Positions 1 through 4,271 of a stretch of DNA of 5,430 bases are shown here, piece by piece (the first letter of the stretch is position 1; every line of letters starts with the position of its first letter). Origin of the DNA: an uncultured Anaerovibrio sp. (GTDB lineage: Bacteria; Bacillota; Negativicutes; Selenomonadales; Selenomonadaceae). Both the position numbers and the translations under genes were made by a program. The notes under the pieces are model-generated. The model ran no database searches, was not told where the DNA came from, and was given only the letters and a program-made list of their open reading frames with translations. The stretch spans positions 1 to 5,430 of the forward strand of contig CAKPVW010000077.1 of the NCBI GenBank assembly GCA_934196075.1. The letters are read 5' to 3'.

Positions 1-855
1 GAATCTGCCCAGGTTGTTAATTCCATTGCTGTATCCATTAACGATATAGCAGAGTTGTCCATTTCTCAGAACAAAAACGTAGATACCGCCGCCTCCGCTT
101 TGGACAATATTGTCAGCGGCGTGAACAATGTGGCAGATTTGGCCAAGCAAACAGCCGAAAAGGCCAGCGATGTAGGCAGCACTGTTAGTCAGGGCCTGAA
201 TGGTATTAACACTATTGCTCAGCATATGGACCGCATTGAAACTATGGTAAGTTCCTCTGCCCAGCAGGTAGATACTCTAGGTCACCGCTCCGAGGAAATC
301 GGTCAGATTGTAGAAACCATAGTAAATATTTCCGGGCAGACCAACCTCTTAGCTCTCAACGCTGCCATTGAGGCCGCTAGAGCTGGTGAGCACGGCCGTG
401 GCTTTGCCGTTGTAGCTGAGGAAATCCGCAAGCTGGCTGAGGACTCTCAGGAGGCAGCCCAGCATATTGCGGAGCTGATTGGCACTATTCAGGGCGAAAC
501 CAAAAAGGCCGTGGAAGCCATGCACAATGGCAACGAGGGTGTTCGTCAGGGTGCTGAGGTTGTCAAAAAAGCCACTGAGGAATTTAGTCAGGTTGGCGGC
601 ATGGTAGACAATATGGTAGATCAGATGGCTCAGGTGGCCAAGCATATCAAGCAGGTATCTGAGGAATCCGGTTATGTAGTAGATGCTACCACCAGTGTTA
701 GCAAGGATAGCGACAAGATATCCAACGAAACCCAGCAGGTTTCCGCTGCCTCTGAGGAGCAGTCCGCCACCATGCACCAGCTGGCAGACGAAAACACCAA
801 GCTGGCAGATATGGCCAAGCGCTTGCAGGATCAGTTGAAGATATTCCGTACTTGA
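1..855 (+). CDS. Methyl-accepting chemotaxis protein, C-terminal signalling part (5' end outside window)
   Basis: The frame is open from base 1 and ends at TGA 853-855, giving 284 codons. Receptors of this family relay ligand binding to the CheA/CheW kinase complex. The fragment is the cytoplasmic coiled-coil hairpin: the highly conserved tip, with [20 protein letters not shown], lies at about residues 115-134 (bases 343-402) and is followed by [13 protein letters not shown]. The descending helix contains a likely methylation segment, ASEEQSAT, near residues 249-256. The protein stops soon after, at KIFRT, so it has no long tail and no CheR-binding pentapeptide is apparent. The TTG at 55 is not the start, because the same frame continues upstream with helical sequence. 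The sensor, membrane segments and HAMP domain lie outside the window. A second receptor gene begins at 5240, so this may be one of a receptor cluster. Family assignment is very secure; ligand unknown. Confidence 0.97.
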   Translation, partial: ESAQVVNSIAVSINDIAELSISQNKNVDTAASALDNIVSGVNNVADLAKQTAEKASDVGSTVSQGLNGINTIAQHMDRIETMVSSSAQQVDTLGHRSEEIGQIVETIVNISGQTNLLALNAAIEAARAGEHGRGFAVVAEEIRKLAEDSQEAAQHIAELIGTIQGETKKAVEAMHNGNEGVRQGAEVVKKATEEFSQVGGMVDNMVDQMAQVAKHIKQVSEESGYVVDATTSVSKDSDKISNETQQVSAASEEQSATMHQLADENTKLADMAKRLQDQLKIFRT

Positions 856-856
856 T

Positions 857-874
857 TGTCCCCCCGAGGGGGCA
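857..874 (+). terminator. Short GC-rich hairpin just behind the receptor stop codon
   Basis: Bases 857-863 (TGTCCCC) pair with 868-874 (GGGGGCA) around the tetraloop CCGA, with one G-U pair. The hairpin starts two bases after the TGA and is followed by a weak T-rich stretch. It is probably an auxiliary terminator or a 3'-end stabiliser acting with the stronger hairpin downstream. Confidence 0.5.
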
Positions 875-897
875 TTAGTCTTTGAACTAAAATCAAT

Positions 898-949
898 AAA
901 AAGACATAATCCTTTTGACATATAAAATGTAAAGGGATTATGTCTTTTT
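898..949 (+). terminator. Strong, probably bidirectional intrinsic terminator
   Basis: A 19-bp stem pairs 898-916 with 931-949, with a single wobble pair. The left arm starts with five A and the right arm ends with five T, so it can terminate transcription from either side. The 14-base loop holds a further ACAT/ATGT pair. It ends the chemotaxis receptor transcript and separates it from the accessory island. Confidence 0.88.
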
Positions 950-983
950 GCTCTTTTACACTCTCCCTTATTCTACACACAGA

Positions 984-1043
984 AAGCCAGTGCCCCAACC
1001 TACCGAACCATTAAAGGGCTGGGAAAATTTCCGACCAACCTAA
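984..1043 (+). pseudogene. Remnant of a second copy of the replication-like gene (last 19 codons only)
   Basis: Read from 987, the bases encode PVPQPTEPLKGWENFRPT and a TAA stop. The C-terminus of the gene at 2381-3112 reads PMPRRTEPVKGWKDFRPA and a TAA stop. With the shared Lys before it, 12 of 19 residues agree. Most base differences change residues without breaking the frame, so the two copies seem to have diverged as functional genes before this one was deleted. Similarity fades upstream of about 984 and nothing else of the gene remains. No start codon or ribosome binding site exists for it, so it is a dead fragment. Confidence 0.8.
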
Positions 1044-1107
1044 TATGAAAACTTAAAAAGATTCATATATTTTGCCGTTTTGCATTAGTCATTTTCGTAT
1101 ACTTCCC

Positions 1108-1136
1108 TTGCTTATGGCACATCATAGAAGTATCAT
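1108..1136 (+). promoter_or_regulatory. Relic sigma-A-type promoter, paralogous to the one at 3376-3404
   Basis: TTGCTT (1108-1113) and TATCAT (1131-1136) are separated by 17 bp. The layout matches the promoter of the DUF operon, and 1108-1180 agrees with 3376-3448 at about 62 of 73 hand-aligned positions. The spacer palindrome of the intact copy is disrupted here at three positions. It may still fire, but it no longer leads to a recognisable gene of its own; it could add transcripts reading into rpn. Confidence 0.55.
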
Positions 1137-1191
1137 AAGGATGTAGCCAAGAGCAAGGCTAACAACAATAGTGAAAGGAGTATGCACAATG
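1137..1191 (+). other. Relic leader of a lost DUF1659 gene: hairpin, ribosome binding site and start codon
   Basis: It contains the hairpin TAGCC (1144-1148)/GGCTA (1157-1161) with loop AAGAGCAA, then GAAAGGAG (1173-1180), an upstream ATG at 1182 and the position-equivalent start ATG at 1189. All these parts recur at 3405-3460. Similarity stops right after the start codon. From 1189 the frame reads MYLSLILRTSPIINSIA and stops; from 1182 a 26-codon frame runs to 1262. Neither resembles DUF1659, so I treat both as debris. Confidence 0.6.
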
Positions 1192-1234
1192 TATTTAAGC
1201 CTGATTCTGCGCACAAGTCCAATCATAAATTCAA

Positions 1235-1263
1235 TTGCCTAGTATCTTTTCCTATGTTATAAT
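1235..1263 (+). promoter_or_regulatory. Sigma-A promoter of the Rpn-family gene
   Basis: TTGCCT (1235-1240) and a perfect TATAAT (1258-1263) are 17 bp apart. Transcription would begin near 1270, leaving a leader of about 34 bases before the ATG at 1304. Confidence 0.75.
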
Positions 1264-1303
1264 TAAATTAGAAACATGTTTTCTTATGTGAAAGTGGGAT
1301 TAT

Positions 1304-2149
1304 ATGACAAACAGAAAAATTCGCGATACTGTTTTTTGCCATTTCATGAGTAATGAATCACATCTTTTGTCACTTTGTAATGCACTAAATGACACAGGTT
1401 ATGACGAATCATCAAATATTACGATAAACACTTTAGAGGGCAGTTTTTTCAGCAATATTAAGAACGACATTTCTTTTCTTTTGAACAACATAATGGTTGT
1501 GCTTATTGAACATCAGACCACTATTAATCCCAATATGCCCCTGCGTTTTCTCAGTTATGTTGATGAACTGTACAAGCGTTATACCAATACCTCCCATAAA
1601 AAGATTTATGGCGATGATTTAATCAAGATTCCTGCACCAGAGTTTTATGTATTCTACGATGGAAACGATACATCCTTTGAGCAGCAAACCTTGAAGCTAA
1701 GCGATGCCTTTGAAACTCAGTCAGATAAATTAGAACTTACTGTCCATGTATATAATCTGGCGGATGGCATGAATGATGCGTTGAAAAGAAAATGCCTGCC
1801 TATAGAAGAATACAGCATATTCTCCAACGCTTATAAGCATTTCCGTCAACAGAAAATGGAAATTGACCATGCTGTTGATGCAGCCGTTAAATATTGTCTG
1901 GAGAATAATGTTATGGTTGACTATCTAAAAAACAACCAAAAGGAGGTTATAGATATGTTCGGATTTGAGTGGAATGAAAAAGAGGAACGGGAAGCACTCC
2001 TCGAGATTGGCGAAGAACGCGGCAGATTGGAAGGTAAAATCGAGTCAATAAAGGAATTGATGCGTAATCTAAATTTATCCCCTGAAAAGGCTATGACTGC
2101 TCTGGGCATTGCTCCTTCGGAATTTAGCCGTTATCTTACTATGTTATAA
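1304..2149 (+). CDS. Rpn-family PD-(D/E)XK nuclease (recombination-promoting nuclease / putative transposase family)
   Basis: The 281-residue protein starts at ATG 1304 behind a mediocre ribosome binding site (AAAGTGGGA, 1291-1299). Residues 52-82 carry the hallmark of the clostridial Rpn/YhgA-like family: NDISF with the likely metal-binding Asp55, then EHQTTINPNMPLR with Glu69 and Gln71 in place of the usual E-x-K. About residues 1-200 form the nuclease domain. The tail from 218 is charged and helical, with the family's EEGREEG-like stretch (EIGEERGRLEGK) and an ending, LNLSPEKAMTALGIAPSEF, that looks like a small helical domain. Known members are DNA endonucleases linked to RecA-independent recombination and to phage defence. 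The gene is visibly AT-richer than the neighbouring operon, which suggests transfer. It stands alone with its own promoter and terminator. An in-frame internal start at 1955 is listed separately. Confidence 0.9.
   Translation: MTNRKIRDTVFCHFMSNESHLLSLCNALNDTGYDESSNITINTLEGSFFSNIKNDISFLLNNIMVVLIEHQTTINPNMPLRFLSYVDELYKRYTNTSHKKIYGDDLIKIPAPEFYVFYDGNDTSFEQQTLKLSDAFETQSDKLELTVHVYNLADGMNDALKRKCLPIEEYSIFSNAYKHFRQQKMEIDHAVDAAVKYCLENNVMVDYLKNNQKEVIDMFGFEWNEKEEREALLEIGEERGRLEGKIESIKELMRNLNLSPEKAMTALGIAPSEFSRYLTML
1863..1892 (+). promoter_or_regulatory. Possible internal promoter ahead of the 3' part of the Rpn gene
   Basis: TTGACC (1863-1868, 5 of 6 consensus) and TTAAAT (1887-1892, 4 of 6) are 18 bp apart inside the nuclease reading frame. 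It would start a transcript near 1900, suitably placed for the internal start at 1955. Matches of this quality arise often by chance in AT-rich DNA. Confidence 0.25.
1939..1957 (+). promoter_or_regulatory. Internal Shine-Dalgarno and ATG inside the Rpn gene
   Basis: AAAGGAGGT (1939-1947) is complementary to the 3' end of 16S rRNA almost without fault. It stands seven bases before an in-frame ATG (1955-1957). It is clearly stronger than the site of the full-length gene and comparable to those of the DUF operon. In the protein it encodes QKEV, part of a segment that precedes a Met or other hydrophobic residue in this family. Confidence 0.7.
1955..2149 (+). CDS. Candidate intragenic small protein (RpnS-type antitoxin) from the 3' end of the Rpn gene
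   Basis: Translation from the internal ATG gives 64 residues, MFGFEWNEKEERE...SRYLTML, identical to residues 218-281 of the nuclease. It lacks all of the PD-(D/E)XK domain and keeps only the charged helix and the C-terminal helical part. In Escherichia coli, rpn genes have been shown to make a separate short C-terminal protein (RpnS) that binds and blocks the long nuclease form (RpnL). This ORF has the same layout. Its strong ribosome binding site is seen directly; that it is expressed and acts as an antitoxin is inferred. If the site is chance, the segment is simply the tail of the nuclease. Confidence 0.55.
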   Translation: MFGFEWNEKEEREALLEIGEERGRLEGKIESIKELMRNLNLSPEKAMTALGIAPSEFSRYLTML

Positions 2150-2202
2150 CGAAGTGTCCGATGTTCAACAGCTTTGTAGGCAGAAAAATATTGAATGCAC
2201 AG

Positions 2203-2243
2203 AAAAACATCCCCATTGCATAAAAGCCAATGGGGATATTTTT
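2203..2243 (+). terminator. Intrinsic terminator of the Rpn gene
   Basis: ATCCCCATTG (2209-2218) pairs perfectly with CAATGGGGAT (2228-2237). Flanking A5 (2203-2207) and T5 (2239-2243) tracts extend the stem across one mismatch, so it may work in both directions. It lies about 55 bases after the stop codon. Confidence 0.88.
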
Positions 2244-2374
2244 ATTATCCATGCTCAACTATTACACCATCCCTTATTCTCTTTTTTCTATCTACAAAAC
2301 AGATTTCTTCACATTCTATAGATTCGCAATCTAAGTGCTCGAAAACACAAAATTTGTAGACTCCCCTTTTCTGA
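2244..2374 (+). other. AT-rich gap without a recognisable gene; probable site of a 5' deletion
   Basis: Stops interrupt all forward frames, among them in-frame stops at 2357 and 2372 for the gene that follows. The segment 2262-2280 (TTACAC-CAT-CCCTTATTCT) matches 956-974 at 17 of 19 positions and may mark the left border of the duplicated block. A small hairpin AGATT/AATCT lies at 2320-2332. No convincing promoter or ribosome binding site precedes 2381. Confidence 0.4.
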
Positions 2375-2380
2375 GTACCA

Positions 2381-3112
2381 TTGTACGATGTTGGAACCTC
2401 TAATAACTCCCAAAACGACGAAGAAATTTATGCTGATGAGGAGATTCCCCAGTATGAGGGTGTTCCTGCTGACGGAACGCAACACGGAACGCATTGCGGA
2501 ACACATCACGGAACGCATCACGGAACACCTGCCGAATTACCAGACGAGAGTGTTCCGTCACAAGGAACGCATCACGGAACACATCACGGAACGCATTACG
2601 GAACGCATCACGGAACACCTACAGCCTCTCAGCCCTTGTGCCCCAAGGCCTCCCAGGAGCCTAAGAATAAGATAGAAGAAAAAGATAAAAACCTTTCTGG
2701 TAGTATACCTCAGTACGAAGGTATACAGAGTCCTAAGACAAACCAGCAGGAAGAAGCTCAACCTAGAATACACAAACCTCCTACAGAAGAAGAATATCAT
2801 CTTTGCTTTGACACCTACAATGTGTGCCTCAACAGAGAACCAACCTATGATGAAAAAATGAAGTTGGTGGAGCTGGTTAGAAAGTACACTGCAAAGAATG
2901 TACTGGAAGCTCTTAACCACCTCTATGAAAAAGCCTTAAATGAATCACCAGAGACTGTCGTGACTTCTCACAAAAGAGGCAAGCCTGATTCTCTCCACAT
3001 TACTTTGGAAGCTTGTGAGAAGCTTCTCTGGCAGCGTAAGATGGGCTTGGACAAGCCTATGCCCCGCCGTACCGAACCAGTAAAGGGCTGGAAAGATTTC
3101 CGACCAGCTTAA
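2381..3112 (+). CDS. Replication-like protein with GTHH repeats, probably 5'-truncated
   Basis: The frame is open from 2375; the first usable start is TTG 2381 (243 residues), with no ribosome binding site nearby. Residues 1-25 are acidic. Residues 26-50 and 56-80 are two copies of a 25-residue unit built of GTHH tetrapeptides. Residues 81-130 are a polar linker. Residues about 131-230 form the only globular part: helices including YNVCLNREPTYDEKMKLVEL and AKNVLEALNHLYEKAL, which recall the C-terminal domain of DnaD-like phage replisome organisers, though the match is faint. It ends in a conserved motif KPMPRRTEPVKGWKDFRPA. Such proteins normally carry an N-terminal winged-helix domain; none is present here and stops block the upstream frame, so the gene may be a pseudogene or be read from an unusual start. 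The same C-terminus survives at 984-1043. I do not recognise the gene by name. Confidence 0.6.
   Translation: MYDVGTSNNSQNDEEIYADEEIPQYEGVPADGTQHGTHCGTHHGTHHGTPAELPDESVPSQGTHHGTHHGTHYGTHHGTPTASQPLCPKASQEPKNKIEEKDKNLSGSIPQYEGIQSPKTNQQEEAQPRIHKPPTEEEYHLCFDTYNVCLNREPTYDEKMKLVELVRKYTAKNVLEALNHLYEKALNESPETVVTSHKRGKPDSLHITLEACEKLLWQRKMGLDKPMPRRTEPVKGWKDFRPA
2456..2620 (+). repeat. Duplicated 75-bp unit made of 12-bp direct repeats (iteron-like array)
   Basis: Two units, 2456-2530 and 2546-2620, are offset by exactly 90 bp. Each has the header GAG(G/A)GTGTTCC, seven bases, four 12-mers of consensus GGAACGCATCAC, and a partial fifth, GGAACACCT. The 12-mers start at 2474, 2486, 2498, 2510 and at 2564, 2576, 2588, 2600. 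The header's GTTCC is the inverse of the repeat's GGAAC, so each array opens with a small inverted pair. The changes among 12-mers are mainly G/A (GGAACGC or GGAACAC) and in the last four bases. The 12-bp period keeps every frame open. Confidence 0.93.
2703..2726. repeat. Perfect 8-bp inverted repeat inside the replication-like gene
   Basis: GTATACCT (2703-2710) and AGGTATAC (2719-2726) flank an eight-base loop. The enclosed codons repeat the peptide IPQYEG, which also occurs at residues 22-27 just before the GTHH array, so part of it may be an old duplication. It could be a protein binding site or only a by-product of that duplication. Confidence 0.4.
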
Positions 3113-3126
3113 TTTACCCCACGCTA

Positions 3127-3172
3127 ACGGGTGCTAGGACTCCCTCCTCTTAGGAGGGAGTTAAGCACCCGT
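3127..3172 (+). terminator. Long GC-rich two-part hairpin after the replication-like gene
   Basis: The outer stem ACGGGTGCT (3127-3135)/AGCACCCGT (3164-3172) and the inner stem ACTCCCTCCT (3139-3148)/AGGAGGGAGT (3152-3161) stack around a three-base loop, giving 19 perfect pairs. It lies 15 bases past the stop. There is no T tract behind it, so it may terminate poorly; it could instead be a processing or stabilising structure, or a cruciform site in DNA. Confidence 0.6.
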
Positions 3173-3190
3173 AAGGCTCTGGATTTATTC

Positions 3191-3232
3191 GACTAAATTC
3201 AGTGGGAGTCTAAAGCTCCCACTGAATAAGTC
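3191..3232 (+). terminator. Second strong hairpin between the replication-like gene and the DUF operon
   Basis: TTCAGTGGGAG (3198-3208) pairs perfectly with CTCCCACTGAA (3216-3226) around TCTAAAG, and GACT/AGTC (3191-3194/3229-3232) extends it across a small internal loop. Only a weak T-rich run (CATTTTA) follows. Together with the hairpin at 3127 it probably isolates the DUF operon from upstream transcription. The collapsed copy at 984-1191 has neither hairpin. Confidence 0.6.
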
Positions 3233-3375
3233 TCATTTTACTGACAAAGTTTTTCCAAAAATTTTCTCAAAACCTCTCCCTTATAGGACATTCTATTTTT
3301 CATTGCTTTTTCTTATATCTTGAATACATTTAGGTATTTTCTCCAAAACTCATTAAAACATTTCGCAAATTACTA
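3233..3375. other. AT-rich upstream region of the DUF operon, no gene
   Basis: The stretch is rich in A and T runs and has no ORF with a ribosome binding site. The part next to the promoter (about 3340-3370) could serve as an UP element. CTCTCCCTTAT at 3274-3284 is also found at 961-971; at 11 bases this may be chance. Confidence 0.4.
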
Positions 3376-3404
3376 TTGCCTATGACATGTCATGGAAGTA
3401 TCAT
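3376..3404 (+). promoter_or_regulatory. Promoter of the DUF1659/DUF2922 operon with palindromic spacer
   Basis: TTGCCT (3376-3381) and TATCAT (3399-3404) are 17 bp apart, and the same arrangement is kept in the relic at 1108-1136. The first 12 bases of the spacer, ATGACATGTCAT (3382-3393), form a perfect palindrome, placed where a repressor or activator dimer could act on RNA polymerase. Transcription should begin near 3411. Confidence 0.65.
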
Positions 3405-3410
3405 AAGGTT

Positions 3411-3430
3411 GTAGCCAAGAGCAGGGCTAA
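3411..3430 (+). promoter_or_regulatory. Conserved 5'-leader hairpin of the DUF operon
   Basis: TAGCC (3412-3416) and GGCTA (3425-3429) enclose the loop AAGAGCAG. In the relic leader at 1144-1161 the stem is identical and the loop differs by one base. It would sit at the very 5' end of the transcript, where it could protect the mRNA or bind a regulator. It does not match any riboswitch class I know. Confidence 0.4.
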
Positions 3431-3457
3431 CAAAAACAAGGAAAGGAGATATGTCAA

Positions 3458-3673
3458 ATGGCAAAGGAGATTGCAGCTTCTACTATGAAGCTGAAGCTGG
3501 TCAGTGGTCAGGATGCCAAGGATAACCCAAAGTATTCTACCCGCAGTTTCAAAGACATCAACACCCAGCTGTCTGACGAAGATATGCTGTCTGCAGGCAC
3601 CGCTATGGCAGGCCTGCAGACCATGCCTCTGGGCCAGGTTCTTCGTACAGATACCACAGAGCTGGATGCCTAA
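3458..3673 (+). CDS. DUF1659 family protein, first copy
   Basis: The 71-residue protein begins at ATG 3458, nine bases after AAGGAG (3443-3448). An earlier ATG at 3451 is too close to the ribosome binding site and opens a frame of only 24 codons. The pattern fits DUF1659: an N-terminal strand (TMKLKLVSG), a middle with STRSFKDINTQLSDEDMLSAG, then the helix AMAGLQTMPLGQV and a last strand, VLRTDTTEL. The protein is small, without signal peptide or membrane segment, and is presumably cytoplasmic. The family's function is unknown. It leads a five-gene set with DUF2922 and YvrJ partners, and its ribosome binding region (GAAAGGAGATATGT) is repeated before the second DUF1659 gene. Confidence 0.88.
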   Translation: MAKEIAASTMKLKLVSGQDAKDNPKYSTRSFKDINTQLSDEDMLSAGTAMAGLQTMPLGQVLRTDTTELDA

Positions 3674-3724
3674 GTCCCAAACTAGGCACAGCCAATCCAT
3701 TATTTAACGAAAGGAGGAGTTTTC

Positions 3725-3949
3725 ATGTCAGCAGACCTTCATCTGGTATTTTCCTGCGACAAGTCCAGTCGCACTCTCACCATTACCGAGCCAAACCCAA
3801 ACCTGACCAAGGCCAAGGTTTTAAAGGCTATGGAGAACATGGTAGCCCACAAGGCTATTCTTGCTAACAAGCAGGTTGTGGATGGTGTCAAGACCGCTTA
3901 TCTCAGCGAAGTAATTGTTACTGAGCTGAACGATGAACAGGTTGCCTAA
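3725..3949 (+). CDS. DUF2922 family protein, first copy
   Basis: The 74-residue protein starts at ATG 3725, seven bases after AAGGAGG (3711-3717) and 51 bases behind the preceding gene. Features of DUF2922 are the opening strand LHLVFSCDKSSRTLTI, the proline-rich turn EPNPNLTKAKV, a central helix VLKAMENMVAHKAI, and an ending with AYLSEVIVTEL. No export signal or membrane segment is present. DUF1659 and DUF2922 genes usually occur side by side in Firmicutes, which suggests their products act together, perhaps as a complex, but no activity is known. The gene is co-transcribed with 3458-3673, as no terminator lies between them. Confidence 0.88.
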   Translation: MSADLHLVFSCDKSSRTLTITEPNPNLTKAKVLKAMENMVAHKAILANKQVVDGVKTAYLSEVIVTELNDEQVA

Positions 3950-3980
3950 GTTTATTTGATTTTTGAAAGGAGATATGTTT

Positions 3981-4202
3981 ATGGTAAATCGCACTGTTGT
4001 GTCCTCTGCCCTCAAATTGGGTTTTGAAACAGAGGAGGAAAAGAACGGCCAGCCAGTTATTGAAACTAAGACCATCTCTAATATGAACGACTTGGCCAGC
4101 GATGAAGATTTTCAGGCGGTAGCTGGGGAGATTGCCCCCCTGTACAACAAAGTCCCTGATGTTGTTTATCGCGTAGATACAGTAGCTTTGGAAGCTGCCT
4201 GA
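3981..4202 (+). CDS. DUF1659 family protein, second copy
   Basis: I choose ATG 3981 (73 residues), eight bases after AAGGAG (3967-3972). The in-frame ATG at 3975 is only two bases from that site, and the TTG at 3963 lies before it. Shared points with the first copy are the opening strand (SSALKLGF), the motif ASDEDFQAVAGEIAPL against LSDEDMLSAGTAMAGL, and the final VYRVDTVAL against LRTDTTEL. Elsewhere the two have diverged strongly, with a Glu-rich insertion-like stretch (ETEEEKNGQP) here, so the duplication is old and both copies have been kept. It follows the first DUF2922 gene by 31 bases in the same operon. Function unknown. Confidence 0.82.
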   Translation: MVNRTVVSSALKLGFETEEEKNGQPVIETKTISNMNDLASDEDFQAVAGEIAPLYNKVPDVVYRVDTVALEAA

Positions 4203-4205
4203 TAA

Positions 4206-4230
4206 CAGAGCCAATTCACCCAAGGCTCTG
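4206..4230 (+). promoter_or_regulatory. Intercistronic hairpin between the second DUF1659 and second DUF2922 genes
   Basis: CAGAGCC (4206-4212) pairs with GGCTCTG (4224-4230) around an 11-base loop, three bases past the stop. No T tract follows. It may stabilise the upstream mRNA or tune how much of the operon is translated. Confidence 0.4.
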
Positions 4231-4271
4231 ACTTACCCAAGTTGCAGAACTGTAAGGAAAGGAGGAACAAG

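Noticed and set aside
349..921. Long open frame of 190 codons on the - strand
   Set aside because: It is the antisense of the chemotaxis receptor's conserved signalling tip, runs across both terminator hairpins and has no ribosome binding site. Its hydrophobic translation is a by-product of the coding strand's codon pattern.
1108..1136. Sigma-54 or sigma-28 promoter
   Set aside because: TGGCAC occurs in the relic spacer but without a GC box at the right distance, and the intact copy lacks it. No TAAA/GCCGATAA pair with flagellar spacing was found.
1182..1262. 26-codon small ORF with a good ribosome binding site
   Set aside because: Its start is the decoy ATG of the relic leader and its sequence resembles nothing in the window; most likely debris, though translation cannot be excluded.
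1304..2149. Rpn gene as an insertion sequence
   Set aside because: Despite the family's transposase label, no terminal inverted repeats or target duplication are visible around 1192-1300 or 2150-2260.
2309..2618. Two - strand open frames over the repeat array
   Set aside because: They are translations of the repeat's opposite strand and have no start signals.
2474..2620. CRISPR array
   Set aside because: The 12-bp units are directly adjacent without spacers, far shorter than CRISPR repeats, and lie in a reading frame.
2388..2675. Open frame with ATG start and an ERITEHITER-like repeat protein
   Set aside because: The 12-bp repeat keeps all frames open. This one has no ribosome binding site, lacks a folded domain, and ends just after the array, while the frame at 2381 continues into a domain conserved in the relic at 984-1043.
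2558..2920. 120-codon - strand frame, hydrophobic
   Set aside because: It is antisense to the replication-like gene and has no ribosome binding site or recognisable motif.
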